DNA from: Rostratula benghalensis
Lineage: Eukaryota; Chordata; Aves; Charadriiformes; Rostratulidae
Assembly: GCA_013399305.1 (NCBI GenBank)
Contig: VXAI01000097.1
Coordinates: forward strand, 1,440,277 to 1,504,276
Length of the DNA: 64,000 bases
Direction: 5' to 3'
Positions 22,590 to 34,760 of the stretch are shown here, in pieces. The position numbers and the translations under genes were made by a program. Under the pieces are notes generated by a model. It had not been told where the DNA came from, made no database searches, and was given only the letters and a program-made list of their open reading frames with translations. Position 1 is the first letter of the stretch, and every line of letters starts with the position of its first letter.

Positions 22590-24600
22590 TGTTCATGTAT
22601 CTGGATACTTTTGCTATTATAACCACATCAATTGTGAGTACATCTCAACCTGATACTTTAATTGCTATATGAATTGCCAAGGAAAATCCCTTCATTTTCC
22701 TTTAACAATTAATGCTGCTTTCCTGGTCGGGATTTTGCTTTGAGGTGGGACAGGTATGGCTATCTGGTTTCTCAGACCCTGCTGACCCTTTTGTGATATA
22801 AAGACCAAGGTGAGTGTATGTGGACAGAGGGGTTTTTTGTTTTGTTTTTTTAACAAGAGCTCTTTCCACCAAAATCAGAACACGCTGAATTTCTTTACCA
22901 AGTCAAAATCAGTTCAGGAAAGAAGATTTCCATAGGCTTAAAAAAACCCCCCAAAATCAAACAAAAAAAAACCCCCACCAAGCCCCATCAAAGCAGTGAC
23001 CATATTATCTAGATAGTGTGTGGAGTTCAGGGCTTTGAGAGCCTTGTGGTGTTGGGGAAGAGGATCTTCACATGTACCCTGTCACCACCCCATCAGAGAA
23101 CTCCTTTACCCCAAAAGGGAGCTCAGAGTTTGCCTTGAGGCTGACAATGTTGGATGTGTGTTATTTTTAGGTGTTTGGTTTATATTTGTCTTTATTTAGT
23201 GGTTTAAAAAAAAAAAGACAAAAAACATAAACCAGAAAATGTTCAGCAATATTGTTCAGAGGATATCAAAAGGAAAGTGTTTGCTGCTTTTTTTTGTTTT
23301 TATGTTTGTAGAGCATAGGGTCTCGGTCCCATTTTGGATTATAAACTACTGCAATAAAATTTAAAAAGCCAGCAGCTTTGCTTTGCCTTGGATGCAAGTA
23401 TGAAAGAGTGTTTGTTATATTTTCTTTTTAAGTTTTCTGTATGTGTTTTTCAACTCCGTTCTTAATAGGTGAGACTTAACCAGAACCTTACTGGTGGTGT
23501 CTCGGTCACAGATGATTGAGCAGGGAATTATTAACCCAGCATAAGAGCTAACATGAGGATTACTGGAAAGTTCCTGTCTGTGTCAGCTTTAAGTGAACTG
23601 TGTTACTGCAAAAGCTGTGGAAAGTTCAAATTGCTTGAGATTGTGCCAAAGGACTGTCAGTGGGCTTTTGTTAGACGCTGACCACCTCAGGCGGGGCTCA
23701 CAAAGAGAGCCTATTTTGTTTAAACTGAGCAGGGCTAGTTCTGTGCTCCAGAGTTACAGCCTAGCTACCTTCCCCTGCATCAGCATCTGGGATACTAAAA
23801 ACCAATTATCAGTGTCTCTCTAAAGCCTCCAGGAGGGAACCCGGCAGTGGTGTGACTCGGGTCTTCCCAGCTTTAATGGGAATTTACGGCAAAGCTCCAG
23901 CAGTCTTGTGGGCTGGTTCTGTCTTCACCTGAATCATAAAATTTGGTTTTGGCCAAATACTGCTGGCTGATCCCTCCATATGGCTGGCACTTGGGTCATC
24001 GGTGCTGAACCTGAGATCTCTGCTGATGTTGAGCCTTGCCACATTGATACAGCATTAAAATAGAGCAATACTCTGGACCCTAGACAGTTCAGATGAGGCT
24101 TCCTGTCTTAAACAATGCAAAGCTTTGATAGAGACACATACAGGGTCCCTTGTGTGGTTGAGGTCTGGGGAACAGGTCCCCATGGCAGGCTCTGGGAGAT
24201 CTAGACTTCGAACCACCATAGTTATGAAGCAGAAGAGGCAGAACTGGCATCAGTTGCATTGGAGAACAGGGTCTTCAAACCTTCCTTAGAAAATTAAACT
24301 GTGGTTGGGAAGCTGGACAATCTCTATTTCTCATATTGTCATTTAAAACATCCTCCACTGTAGAAATTTTGTGCTTGATGCCAATATCTACAACATCTGG
24401 ATTTTAGATTATTTCAGGAGGAACTCATCTAGGTTGCCAAGCCCCTAGAGATAGAGGAAGTAGTGATATCAGCAGAACCAGGAACTGTTCTTCACTGTCA
24501 GCACATGGAGAGGTCGAGATCACCCTCCAGGAAACTGGAGGATGTTGAAACATGCTGTATTATTGTATCTTGCAACGGGGAACAAACAAGTGGTGCCTGC
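22590..24600. other. Intron segment, no gene seen
   Basis: Contains A-rich/C-run mixtures at about 22935-22980 and AT-rich DNA to 23460. No gene or named repeat recognised. Confidence 0.5.
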
Positions 24601-24610
24601 AAGGGGCCAG

Positions 24611-25117
24611 TTACAGAGGAGAGCAGTGGGGAATGGGGGGGTTTCTGTCAGTTCCCCAATTGCTCACATCTACCAAAGCTGTGCATTGCCAGCACCTGCC
24701 TTGACTATCTGACCACAGCTTTCCCATGTGTTCCTGGAGAACACTGAGAGGACCTGCTAGAGAGCTGCACACCCTTGTTGCCAGTGGAGTTTGGTGCTCT
24801 GTGGGTAGTGTATCCTGACATAAGTCTCCCAACATGAAGACATTTTGTTGAAATAACCTGGTTGGTGGCACTATGCCAGCAAACTTTGTGACTTTGGGTT
24901 TCTCTTGCCTTTTTACCTCTTTCCTAGATTGATTGACCTGTGTCTTCAGCTTTAGTTTGGGAGGTGTTGCCTTCTTGGCTGATTTTTTCCTTATTTCCAT
25001 CACTGTCAGCACATTGGTGGGGCTGGGCCTGACTTTCTCCACCTGTGTCTCTGTTGACTTTGATAGATGCAGGAGTTTGACACTCTTCAGGCTACACCCA
25101 GCTTGGCCAGCATCCAT
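24611..25117 (-). other. Unidentified lysine-rich ORF (168 codons), possible decayed retrocopy
   Basis: This is the longest ATG-initiated ORF in the intron. Residues roughly 17-75 are rich in Lys, Pro, Ser and Thr, including SAKKATPPKLKLKTQ and SRKEVKRQEKPKVTK. The same frame upstream (25214-25465) is also open and Lys/Arg/Pro-rich, and is separated from it by several stops. That could be a broken low-complexity protein sequence from a processed pseudogene. There is no poly(A) tail, no domain and no family I recognise. Chance is the simplest explanation, and no function is assigned. Confidence 0.15.
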
Positions 25118-25479
25118 CCTGGAGGACTAGAACAAGGACCAGCCTTTGTCTTAGCTGAGAGACAGTGTCATCTATATACAGAAGCTATAGATAGCCCAGG
25201 GCTAAATGTATGCTCACATAGCTCTGCTGCCCTCAGGGCAAGAAGCTGCATTTTGGGAAAGGAATTTGTCACTTTCATGGTTCAGCAGAGAAAGGCATCG
25301 CCTGTCCTGTCCCCTAGGCATCTCCTGCCTGCTTCTAGAAGTCCTTGCTAAAGGATCTTTTTGCTTGGTCTGGGGGGGCTGTGGATACACAGCCTTAACT
25401 GGGTGTCCTGTCTTGAAGGGAGGTCTGGCTGACCGTCCCTTTACTGATGAATTTTTTTCTGACAACGATTATTTTCAAT

Positions 25480-28400
25480 AGCCAAATGTATAGTCATTCA
25501 TAAATGCTTTCTAGAAAAGTTCCTCAGGTCCCTTGGCTGAACACTTTGGAGTTTAGTTTCTTTGTCTCTGATGATAGCATGGCAGAGACACATATTACTA
25601 GTTACTTGGTGGCTTATATACTCTGAGAGGCCTATAAAAATCTTTATATTGCAACATTTTTCATGTTAATTGTGTGTCTGTATGTGACCATATCTCAGTA
25701 TATCACTGTAACTATTTTTGAGGTCTAAATGTTCAGACATCCACTATCTCCCAGTGTTTTAACCCATAAATAGTGACAGTAGCATGAGACCAGAGCCTGT
25801 ATTAGTTAAACCCTTTCAATGGGTTTCTGAAGCAGTAGATCCTAGTGACGGTCACAGGCAGATATACGTGTGGATTCTTCCAGAACCAAAGGTGTTTCCC
25901 CAACCTCTTTATTTGTTGTTTTCCTTTTAACATTTGTGCTGCTTCTGGAGGAGAGTGCAGTAGTTGTACTCTTAGCAAATCAAAGGCTACCCTGCGGGGG
26001 TACGTTCTACTCGGGCACGTCTTACATAAAATCACCTTCTTTTAACTATTGTATAACGCTGTATTGTTATTGCAAAACACTGAAACCCTCTTTTCTCTTG
26101 TGTGTGTGTGTGTGTGTGTGCATGCCTACCGCGTGTGAGGAGCACCACCGTGGTAAAAGGGAAGAGTTCTCGCCACGCGCTGTCAGGGCCGTCAGCCTCT
26201 CCATCCCTCACATTCAACAGCAACAGCTGCTAGGGCTTTTGTGCCAGCTGTGATACTGCAAAACCGTTCCCTGCCTGTTTCTTCCCCAGCCGAGCCACCA
26301 CTCCTGCAGCAGGGCAGGGGGGTTCCAAAATCCTCATTCTGCACCCCAGCATCTGCCCCACTCATTTGCTGCGAGCTCTTTTAGCCGCACCACGTAACCC
26401 GTGTGAACTTATTTCCCTGTGGAAGTGGTAACAGGTCAGAAATGAGAGTGGAAAATGAACTTGCTGGAGTCTGGGTGGGTGCAGATCCTGGCTGAAAGGG
26501 GACAGGAGGCAGCCCCCCACGGGAACGGAGAGCCTGTACCGGGCTGCCCTCCTGTGCCTCCGAGCTGACACCAGCTTGGAACCGCGCTGTGAATATTGAG
26601 GAGCCTCCTTTATGGTGTTCCCCATGAGGTAATTCTTACGGAATAACATCAAATCACCAGTGAAAGGGAAACTCTTTATTTGCTTATTCTAGAGAGAGAT
26701 GGCAATGTCGTACAAGAAATGCTCTGTAAATAGGAGCTGGCGAGCAATGGTTGCATTTGATTTTGTTGATGGAGACATAGCAGAGACTTAGAGGATAAAG
26801 ACTGACTGTGAATTGAAATAAAATGCAAATTTGGGGAGGGTGGTATCTTGTGTTCTCCTTATCTCTCCCTATACAATGCATCTTTATAGGTTGGCAAACT
26901 CCTGAGGTGCCAAAACCGTTAGACCCCAGAACACCCATGTTTTACACAAAAGATACTTAGGGCAGATGGGTCTGGGTTTTTTCTTATACTCTCTATTGTT
27001 TTTTCCCTTTACAGCAGCAATCTTTTGGCCAGCAATAGTGCAAAATTCCCAGTTCTTTTTGAAAGCTGATGTTTGCCAAAACGGTAACCTCATAGATTAT
27101 GTTCTTGTCAGTAAGGCTTTTAACCACAGTTTTGGCAGAGCCTTGAAACATGCCCTTTCTCAGGAAAGAGTTGTCTGGGCTAGAAAAGCATTGGCATTAA
27201 AAAGAGGTCGTCATAGTGATTGAAACCTCCTCATAGACATTCCTTAGGAAAAGTAGACTGCAAGATGCACCTTTGTAGTCTCTTTTTTAAGTGAGGGACC
27301 CTTTAAATTGAAGAGCCTATTTCATTGTCTAAATGCAGATTTCTGTCACTTGTAAAACAATAGGACTCTGGAGTGCTGTTTGTGTATCAATGCTTATTTT
27401 AATTACTTTCTTCAAGAAATGGCTCAATGGGAATTAAGTTCCAATTTCTTACTATTGCAAGGCACCGGGGTTTTTTTAGGTCTAAATCAGGATCGCAGTT
27501 TGGTTCCCTAGATTAACAGGAAAAGATTCAAGGAAGACACTCAAACTGAGCCCTGAATGACCGGCTCTGAAGAGGCTTGAAAAGCACAGCCTGGGAAATC
27601 TGTCCTTGTAGGAGTTTGGTCTTTTGCCTGAAATGACCTAAACAAGGTCGGGATTTCACTGTCACCTCCTGAGCAGGCAGGTCCACATGTATGGCCAGGG
27701 TGTTTGGGTCTGGGCAGAACTGTGTGTGGGTAAAGAATAGAGATAATTGAGAATATGAGCAAATCATTTTTATACTAACTCTAGAAATACAGCATTTAAT
27801 CAGTATGGTTTTTGTAAAGAGATGTAATTATTCATTTGAATCACAGGCATATCTGCACTGTATTTCTGTTTACCAAAGTAAGATGAGGAGGCTCATGTTT
27901 CTAGGATTGGACTTCACTATATAAAGTGAAGTGAAATATATGAGGGATAATCTGGGAAAAGATCAGAAGAGAATTAAGGTAAGAATAAAATATGCACAGG
28001 GACTGGGGTGAGGTTGTAGAAATCTCCTGGCAATTCCATCTTTCAGTGCTTGGAGTCTCTGGATGTGCCTTATTCCTTACACCTACTTCCAATTCTTTCA
28101 TAACACATGCAAGGAATATTAATTAGATGAAAACTAAATTTGTGGCTAGCCCAGAGCCATTTGTTAGAAACCCACTTTTTTTTTTTTACCTGGCTGCCCA
28201 ACAAGAAAGGTCTAATCCTGAGACTTTGGAGACGGTAGCAGAATGAGAGGTGTTGATGTGAACTGCACTGGATTTCAATGCCTACTCCTGCAACAAAATT
28301 AACCTCAAATTCCAATCCTGTTGGGATTAAAGGAAGAGACAAAGAAAGAGACCTTTGGGAAGATCTTGTTATTTCTGGAAGTACCCAAAGCCCCGCTGGG

Positions 28401-28770
28401 AACGGGGCCTAATGAGAACCTATTATTGTTCTTATTGTTCTCTCTGAAGTCAAAGGGACTTCTGCAATCGACTTGAAAGGAGCAGGACCTGGGAGCCATT
28501 TATTTTACTTTCATCCCCTTCCTGAGAGTTCATCAGTTCTAAAACAGTGACTTCAGGGTTTGTGGGTATGGGAAAACCCATCTAAGTGAAAATCAGGGGC
28601 TGTTTTTGTATATTGCATCAGGTTGTCCAAGGAATTGGGCAAGGCTGCAGTGTAGTTTAAATCTGTCTCACTGTGGCTGCGTCTCCGTTACCACTTCAGT
28701 TCAGATCACAAGTGTGCATTTGAAGCAGATGTGTTGATCATTCCCACTGATTCCACTCTGATGTGCATCG
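25480..28770. other. Intron segment, no gene seen
   Basis: Holds a (TG)11 microsatellite at 26099. The rest is unique intronic DNA with only short ORFs. Confidence 0.55.
26099..26120. repeat. (TG)11 microsatellite
   Basis: Perfect dinucleotide run continued by CATG, so it is alternating purine-pyrimidine and could adopt Z-DNA. Likely polymorphic. Confidence 0.92.
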
Positions 28771-28776
28771 TGGAGT

Positions 28777-28812
28777 CACCTGGGAGCCCACGAACTGGGC
28801 TCCTCCCAGGTG
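28777..28812. repeat. Short GC-rich inverted repeat
   Basis: The left arm CACCTGGGAGCCCA pairs with the right arm TGGGCTCCTCCCAGGTG through 14 base pairs with a three-base bulge. The loop is five bases, CGAAC. It is too short for a typical pre-miRNA. Confidence 0.6.
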
Positions 28813-29699
28813 AAACTAGTCCAGAAGATATGGTGTAACCACCCTCAGCCGGTCCTTGGGACCAAACCAGGGCAGCTGAGACTGGGAACCCCAGGAATGC
28901 CTGCAGAGAGGTGGTCAGCCCTGCTTTTTCACCCCACAGATCCTATTGCACTAACTGGAGGGGAATACGTGCTTCACCCTGGGTTGCCTGGGTGTCAGGC
29001 AAGTCCACAGAAAGTCCACAGGGTCTCATCAGGTGAGGAAAATCCACAGGAGGGTGACCAAGCTTGCAAGAGATAGGTTTTGTCATTTCAGCACACAGCT
29101 GCACTCGCCCAGTGTCTACCTTTTGTTGCCCTTGGGATGCTGCAACAGGCGCTGTGTTACTATTGCCATAGAAAAGTTTTTTCCTTCACATAAGCAGCTG
29201 ATTTTAAATACTGAAGAAATATTCCTGGGCTAATTTAAATATTTTGGTTAGTTTTGTTGTTTTTTTTTTAAAGCAGTACAACATGGTCATACTTGGAGTT
29301 ATGCTTGGCAAGGCCGTTGCTACAGGTGAATTGCGGTTGAAATATTGTTACGAACAATTTTTTGCTCTGCCCTTTTTTCTTGAAAGCTCGGAAGTTAAGG
29401 AGGCCCAAAATCTGGATCTAATTCAGAGTTTTGTGGCTGAAGTTTCCTCTTACATGTTATTCTCCACATGAGAAATTGCTGTAAATGCTCATTCAAAAAT
29501 CCTTTAGGAAGAATAATAAAGGCATTTGGAGAAATTTGCTTTAATATTTGCTTTATGGCGACTCCCACCAGGTACAGGTGTCCCTCCAGCTGCAGTTGCA
29601 GCTTGGCGACTTTCCTGGTCTGCCTTCCCTGGGGTTGGTTCCACGCTGCAGCCTTTCATCCCTGTTTCCCGGCCGGGCTGGTGTTAGGGACCTGGTGGG

Positions 29700-30240
29700 A
29701 GTGCTTTTGTCCCCGAGTTACTCATCAACCGGAGGGGCTCGGGGGGCACCCGGTTACTGTGGTTACCGGCAGCATCGCGCTCCGCTTGTAAATGCGATCT
29801 TTGACCGCAGCCACCGCTCCGGAGGAATTTTCACAGCTCCCGGAGAAGACAAAACTCCGGGAGCTGGGATGTAAAAGGTTATCTGATACGAGGCGGATGA
29901 AGCAGAGGCTTGTTCTGCCGGGAAAGCAAATCCCTCTGCCTCTCAAAGAGGGAAACGTCGGGAGGTTTCGGAGTTTCAGGCGTATTCCCTTCCAGCTGTG
30001 GTCTGGTTAAATTTGTTTTCTCTAGCTCTGCTGCACGGGTCGTGCGCGGCGGTGGGAGTTCGGTCGCTGGCCCTTCGCAGAGGTATAAGGTCGCTCAAAA
30101 TTGTTCTTGTGCTTGTGTGTCTGCAGCAAAGAAAACTTTAATGAGGTCTTTCATCGGTAGTAGCCAGATCGTATCTGCTCCAGGGCATCGCTCATCTGGC
30201 CCCGGCAGAATTAACGCGTTGAATGCCCCGAGCTAGGCTG
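29700..30240. promoter_or_regulatory. Intragenic (orphan) CpG island
   Basis: By hand count, 29701-30000 has about 21 CpGs and 30001-30240 about 16. At roughly 50-55% GC this gives an observed/expected ratio near 0.9, against strong CpG depletion on both sides. No interspersed repeat is recognised in it. Such islands inside long first introns often mark alternative promoters or enhancers. TATAAG occurs at about 30083 but is not a convincing core promoter. The direction of any transcription is unknown. Confidence 0.55.
29834..29866. repeat. Perfect 12-bp inverted repeat in CpG island
   Basis: CAGCTCCCGGAG (29834-29845) and CTCCGGGAGCTG (29855-29866) are exact reverse complements around a nine-base A-rich loop. 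It could be a cruciform or RNA hairpin, or a spaced binding site for a dimer. Confidence 0.75.
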
Positions 30241-31370
30241 AACCTGCAGTGTGGGAGCTGAAGACATTGTCTGCGTAGTCACAGCAACAAAACCGCAGCT
30301 CAACTATAAATTTCTCCAGGACCTGACAACAAATGTATTTTAGCCTGAAAGGTTGAGGTCACCTGCCTGTGGGAGGGTGTTCTCAGTCAGGACTTTTTTT
30401 TTTTTATTTTGTTCCTATCCGCTGCAAAAAGATATGTCACTGGATAACAGAAATCAGGGGTCAGAGCACTACAGACACAATAATATCACTTAATTTACCA
30501 TTGTACCTTGTCTTACATCCACTGTTACGTGACTTTAATGACTTTATTTTTCAGAGGAGCTTGTATCCGTAGACTGTATGTAGCTATTCTATATTGCATC
30601 GTTATTTACTTGAATTACATAAAAGATTTAGTTCCAAGAACTGGTGTAACAGAGGAAGGGACTGGTGCCCCTAAGAATTTCCCTGGCTGAAGGGAAACCT
30701 CAAAGGATGTTAAGTGTTGGGATTGCCCCCGTCCTACCTGCTCCAGATGCTCACTCCAACCTCTGCTTAGGATTTTCCAAGCAGTCATTGCTTCTTACTA
30801 CTACTAGTACCTATGGGTTTGGGTCTTCACTGCCTTTATTCTTCCAGTGTTTACATGGAAAATACAGCCGTGTAGTTAATGAAAACACCCAAGAAATTAT
30901 TGCCTGCCCGTGTTTAAAATCTGGGTGATGGCTCTGAGCAGATCTCAGACTTTAGTGTGGGGAGATGGCAGCCTATTACCCACAGCTGAGGTCCTTCTGC
31001 TGGGACTGAGGATGAGAAGGGGCAACAGTGGCACACTGTTGGTTCCTGGCCCCAGAGAGGGGGTGAACAGCCAGTCCATTTTGGATGGTGCCAGGAATGA
31101 AACCAAGGGAACTCACACAGTTAAGCCTGTATCATTTTATTTTAAGTTCCCTCTTTGCTTCTACAGGAAGCTTCCAAACCAGGTATGCTTCGGTGGGACC
31201 CAACAATTTGAGTATCCTCTCATTCTTCTTGGGCCACATTGGGAGATGGAGATGCAGGGCTTCAGGGCTGCTGCGAGGAGCGATGTCTCAAGGCAAAAGC
31301 ACGAGTATAGGCAGTTGGGGGGTGTAGCAGTCAGGGGCTGCGTGCCACTGCGTGATTACAGCCCCAAACA
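30241..31370. other. Intron segment, no gene seen
   Basis: Ordinary CpG-poor intron with a T12 run at 30394-30405. A 155-codon plus-strand ORF (30910-31377) has no recognisable feature. Confidence 0.5.
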
Positions 31371-31379
31371 GAGATGATA

Positions 31380-31600
31380 GGCCAGATATAGTTTCACTGG
31401 GGCTTGTTCTGTGGCATAAAGGGCTCTTTTTAGTACAGCCAAGAATCCCATTAGCATTTTCTTTTCCTGAACAACCTGTCTCCTATCCATTGGCAGTACA
31501 TTTTGGTTACCTAGCATCATATAGCGTGTCTTATGTGGTTTAGCTCTAAAATGCATGTCTTTACATTTCCTCGAATTACAGTGAAGTCTGTTGTGTCACA
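31380..31600 (-). mobile_element. Possible ancient LINE fragment, unclassified
   Basis: The stretch 'AAGAATCCCATTAGCATTTT', then 'GGTTACCTAGCATCA' and 'CTCTAAAATGCATGTCTTTA', recalls the reverse-complemented internal text of old CR1/L3-type LINEs. This is recognition from memory only, and a repeat-library search is needed. Confidence 0.25.
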
Positions 31601-31871
31601 GACCAGCTCTCACGAGCCTTAGTCATGCAGGGTGTCCTGCCTGACTCTGTGGGTCAGTTCCCAGGAGGGAGGGGAGCTGGGTTTGGCTACTGGTGGGGGA
31701 CCACAGCCAGCCCAGCACAGTCTGGGTTACTTGGAGTGTTGAATGTATCAAAGAGATTCAAGTGGTCTGGGGTGCAATGCCTTAAAGCCTGCAAAATAGC
31801 AGTGCTGTAATGACATTTTTGTGAGGTGTTTGATTTTTCAGTAAATATTTTGCTCCTTTCTTGTAATTTTT

Positions 31872-32028
31872 GATTCATAGAATAGTTTGTGTTGGAAGGG
31901 ACCTTAAAGATTATCTAGTTCCAACCTTCCTGCCATGGCCAGGAACCCCTCCCCCTAGACCAGGTTACTGAAAGCCCCATCCAGCCTGACTTTGAACACT
32001 TCCAGGGATGGGGCATCCACAACATCTA
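31872..32028 (-). mobile_element. CR1 LINE fragment, 3' end, inverted
   Basis: Starts GATTCATAGAATAG, followed by 'TTGGAAGGGACCTTAAAGAT', 'CCTAGACCAGGTTACTGAAAG' and 'TTCCAGGGATGGGGCATCC' in the expected order. The match fades after about 32028. About 155 bp are present. Confidence 0.92.
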
Positions 32029-32029
32029 T

Positions 32030-32990
32030 ACCTTTTTAGAGACAGAAATCACCTGCCTCTTCCCCTTGAACACACTGAGAAAACAGCTCTTTTCCTGTGT
32101 CATAAATGTTCTAATACTGTCCATGTGTACCCTCTGCTTCCTATAACATCTCATCACTCTGGCCTAGGAATTTGAGAACAATTACTCATTACTTCAGTGG
32201 AAAGAACGCTCAAAATATCCAAGTTTTATAACATCAAAATTAAAATATTAAGTATTAGGCAATATCACTCATGTTAGTATCTTTCTCTGCATTACAGGAA
32301 ATCCATCCTATGACAAACTTTTTATCTGTGTTTAAAAGAGTCTTAAAACTGTTTATAATCTTGCTAAATTACATTTGAGTTGTCCTTCTGCTGTGCAAGG
32401 TAAATACTAATTTAATTTTAATTAATTTTTTAGTTCCCATGTAGACACTAATGGCTTATAACCCGTCCTGCCATCACGCATCATGGCAGAAAGTGGACTT
32501 CCCAATGCTGACTCGCAGAATACATTGCTTTGAGAAACTGTTGAAAAATAGACTCTTGCAATTCAGAATAAATTTGCACGGATATTTTGCATGATTCTGC
32601 GAGACAAGCAATGATGGCCTCTTGTTTCTGCCTAAAATATTGGAATATGTGTAATTTAGTTGCAAGCGATAAAACAGTTTTCAGGTATAAACAGGTCAAT
32701 TAATTGTAGAACACAGAGACACAGAAGCTCATTATAATAATTTTCTGGTCTTAAAATTCTGTCTGCCCCTCATAAACATCTCTCCAGGCACCAACACTGC
32801 GAGTTCTTCCCTGGGTGAGCTGTCCTCTCTTCCTTGAGCAATTTCATTAACTTCACTCTAACTGCCTGGGCAGGGAGAGGTTTCCATGAGACCGAGTCAA
32901 CAGTTTGACTTCCTTTCCCACAGGCTGCTAGAGTTTATTCTAGCAAATCAATTTTGACATTTTTAATTAATTTTTAAGAGGACAGACTAT
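32030..32990. other. Intron segment, no gene seen
   Basis: AT-rich intron; nothing recognised. Confidence 0.55.
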
Positions 32991-32999
32991 TGATGTGAA

Positions 33000-33360
33000 G
33001 CGGTCTCGACCCTGTTGTTTGTCTATGGATTTTGCCTGCCTGGGGATTTTGTAACGTTTTCCCTCCGAGATCTGTTCTTACTGGAATCGTTATTTTGGTT
33101 AAAGCTGTAGGCTTGCAGTGATTTGAACACCTGAAACGCTGAGGTCGCTTGGACAGCGATACCATGAGGTTTCTGTGTCTCGCGAATTTGTCTCCCTGCC
33201 GGATTAACCGTTCTTGCTTCCCCACCAGGAACATCTGTCAACCTTTTCTGCCCTGTCTGGCAGCTTCATTAAGGATCTCAAACGCATGTAAACACCTTGG
33301 GGCAGGGGCTGTCTCTGACTTTCCCCTTGGCCAGCGCTTAACCAGCTACCGTTTTGAGTA
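33000..33360. promoter_or_regulatory. CpG-retaining stretch, candidate enhancer
   Basis: About 15 CpGs in 360 bp at only about 47% GC, an observed/expected near 0.75 by hand count. The CpGs sit in AT-containing contexts such as GTAACGTTTT and GGAATCGTTATT. Retained CpG without high GC suggests a hypomethylated or constrained element rather than simple GC richness. Confidence 0.35.
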
Positions 33361-33364
33361 ATAA

Positions 33365-34755
33365 TGACACAGAGTACTCATAAAAAGCAGAAAATTCATA
33401 GTCTCATTTTGAAAGGTTTGGGAACTGGCCTCTCCCACAAAGGTCGCTAGGGTAGGGAGAACTTTTCCGTGTCAAGCTTTTAATCTCCAGAATGTCCTTT
33501 TTACTTTAAAAAGCCCAAATTATCCCACTGGCTGTTGTTATTGCAGGACGTTCCCAGGTTCTGTTTTGCACTGTGGTTTACTGGTGGAAAGTTATTAGAG
33601 GTCCTGGTAATTTTATTTGTTTATTTAGGTGCAGGGGTTTTTTTCTTTGTGACCACTTGAGGGAATCAATGGGTTCTTTTGTTGGTTTTTTTTATTAAAT
33701 TGTATATTATACCTACATCATAGGTTGTTAGCCAGATCAGAGGCACAGTTCACTCTTGGTACCTGCACTTCAAGTGACATTTCCAGTGGTGGCCATATGA
33801 ATAGGAAAGCAAACAACCACAGTAGGCACAATCTTTCCTTAGGATACAATTACTTTTTAAAAGGTGCAGTGATGGAATGTGCCTTTTAGTGGGAAGATCC
33901 ATCAAGGCGAGGGTGAGCCCCTCCCTGCACCTGAGGTGGGAAGGCAGAGTGGTGGGGCTGGCTGTTGCTGGGGCTTTTGCTGCAAAGTAGATGTGGAGCG
34001 GGATGCCCAGAGCTGTGCATCAGGCAGAGTTGCCCTGAAATACAAGGTCTCCTTTCCCTGTCAAGGTGGGGTTTGTCTTTTTGGACTGCAGCTTTCTTGG
34101 GCTGATTGTAATTCAAATAACCTGTGTACCATAGCTGTTATTGGTGGTTCCCTTCTCAGAGTTTAGGGAGGGCGTGAGGAGAGGGTAACCAGGATCCAGA
34201 TCTGCCCCATCTGGGGTGGATCTTTTTGCATTTATATGTGGCACCTGTGCTTCAGAAATGATGCAAAGACTTTTTTAGTGTATGAGTTCTATTTTTTTTT
34301 CTATATTTTTTCCTCCAAATCATGTTCAATGTCATTTTTATGTCTAAAATACCTAATTCCTGGGGTCGTTTTCACTATGGAAAATATGTTGTGTTTTCTG
34401 ACTTTGCTGAAACAATTAATTTCAGTTACCCCAGGCACAGGATCAAGAAGATGAGGGACTTCTATAATCCTCTTGCAAATTTGCTGAGGTCGATAGAGTT
34501 TTCCTACCTGAGCCCTGTGAGCTGACCTTACAGAAAACATGGATGCCTTATCTTGACTATGGTTTCCCTCAGGGTAGGTGACATGCACTAATTAGTTTCA
34601 GTTAAAATAAAACAAAAACCTCCCATGAATTCACATCCCCAGAGCTCTCCTAAACTTCATTCTTGTGCTTCTGCTGATCCTGCCAGTGCTAACGTAGCTC
34701 TTCCTTACTGAATGACTGGTGCACCCTCATGGGACATTTCTCTTTCTTTTAGGAT
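33365..34755. other. Intron segment, no gene seen
   Basis: Nothing recognised apart from short T runs. Confidence 0.55.
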
Positions 34756-34760
34756 GCAGA

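Noticed and set aside
30910..31377. 155-codon plus-strand ORF
   Set aside because: Composition and content look random, with no domain and no coding-like codon pattern.
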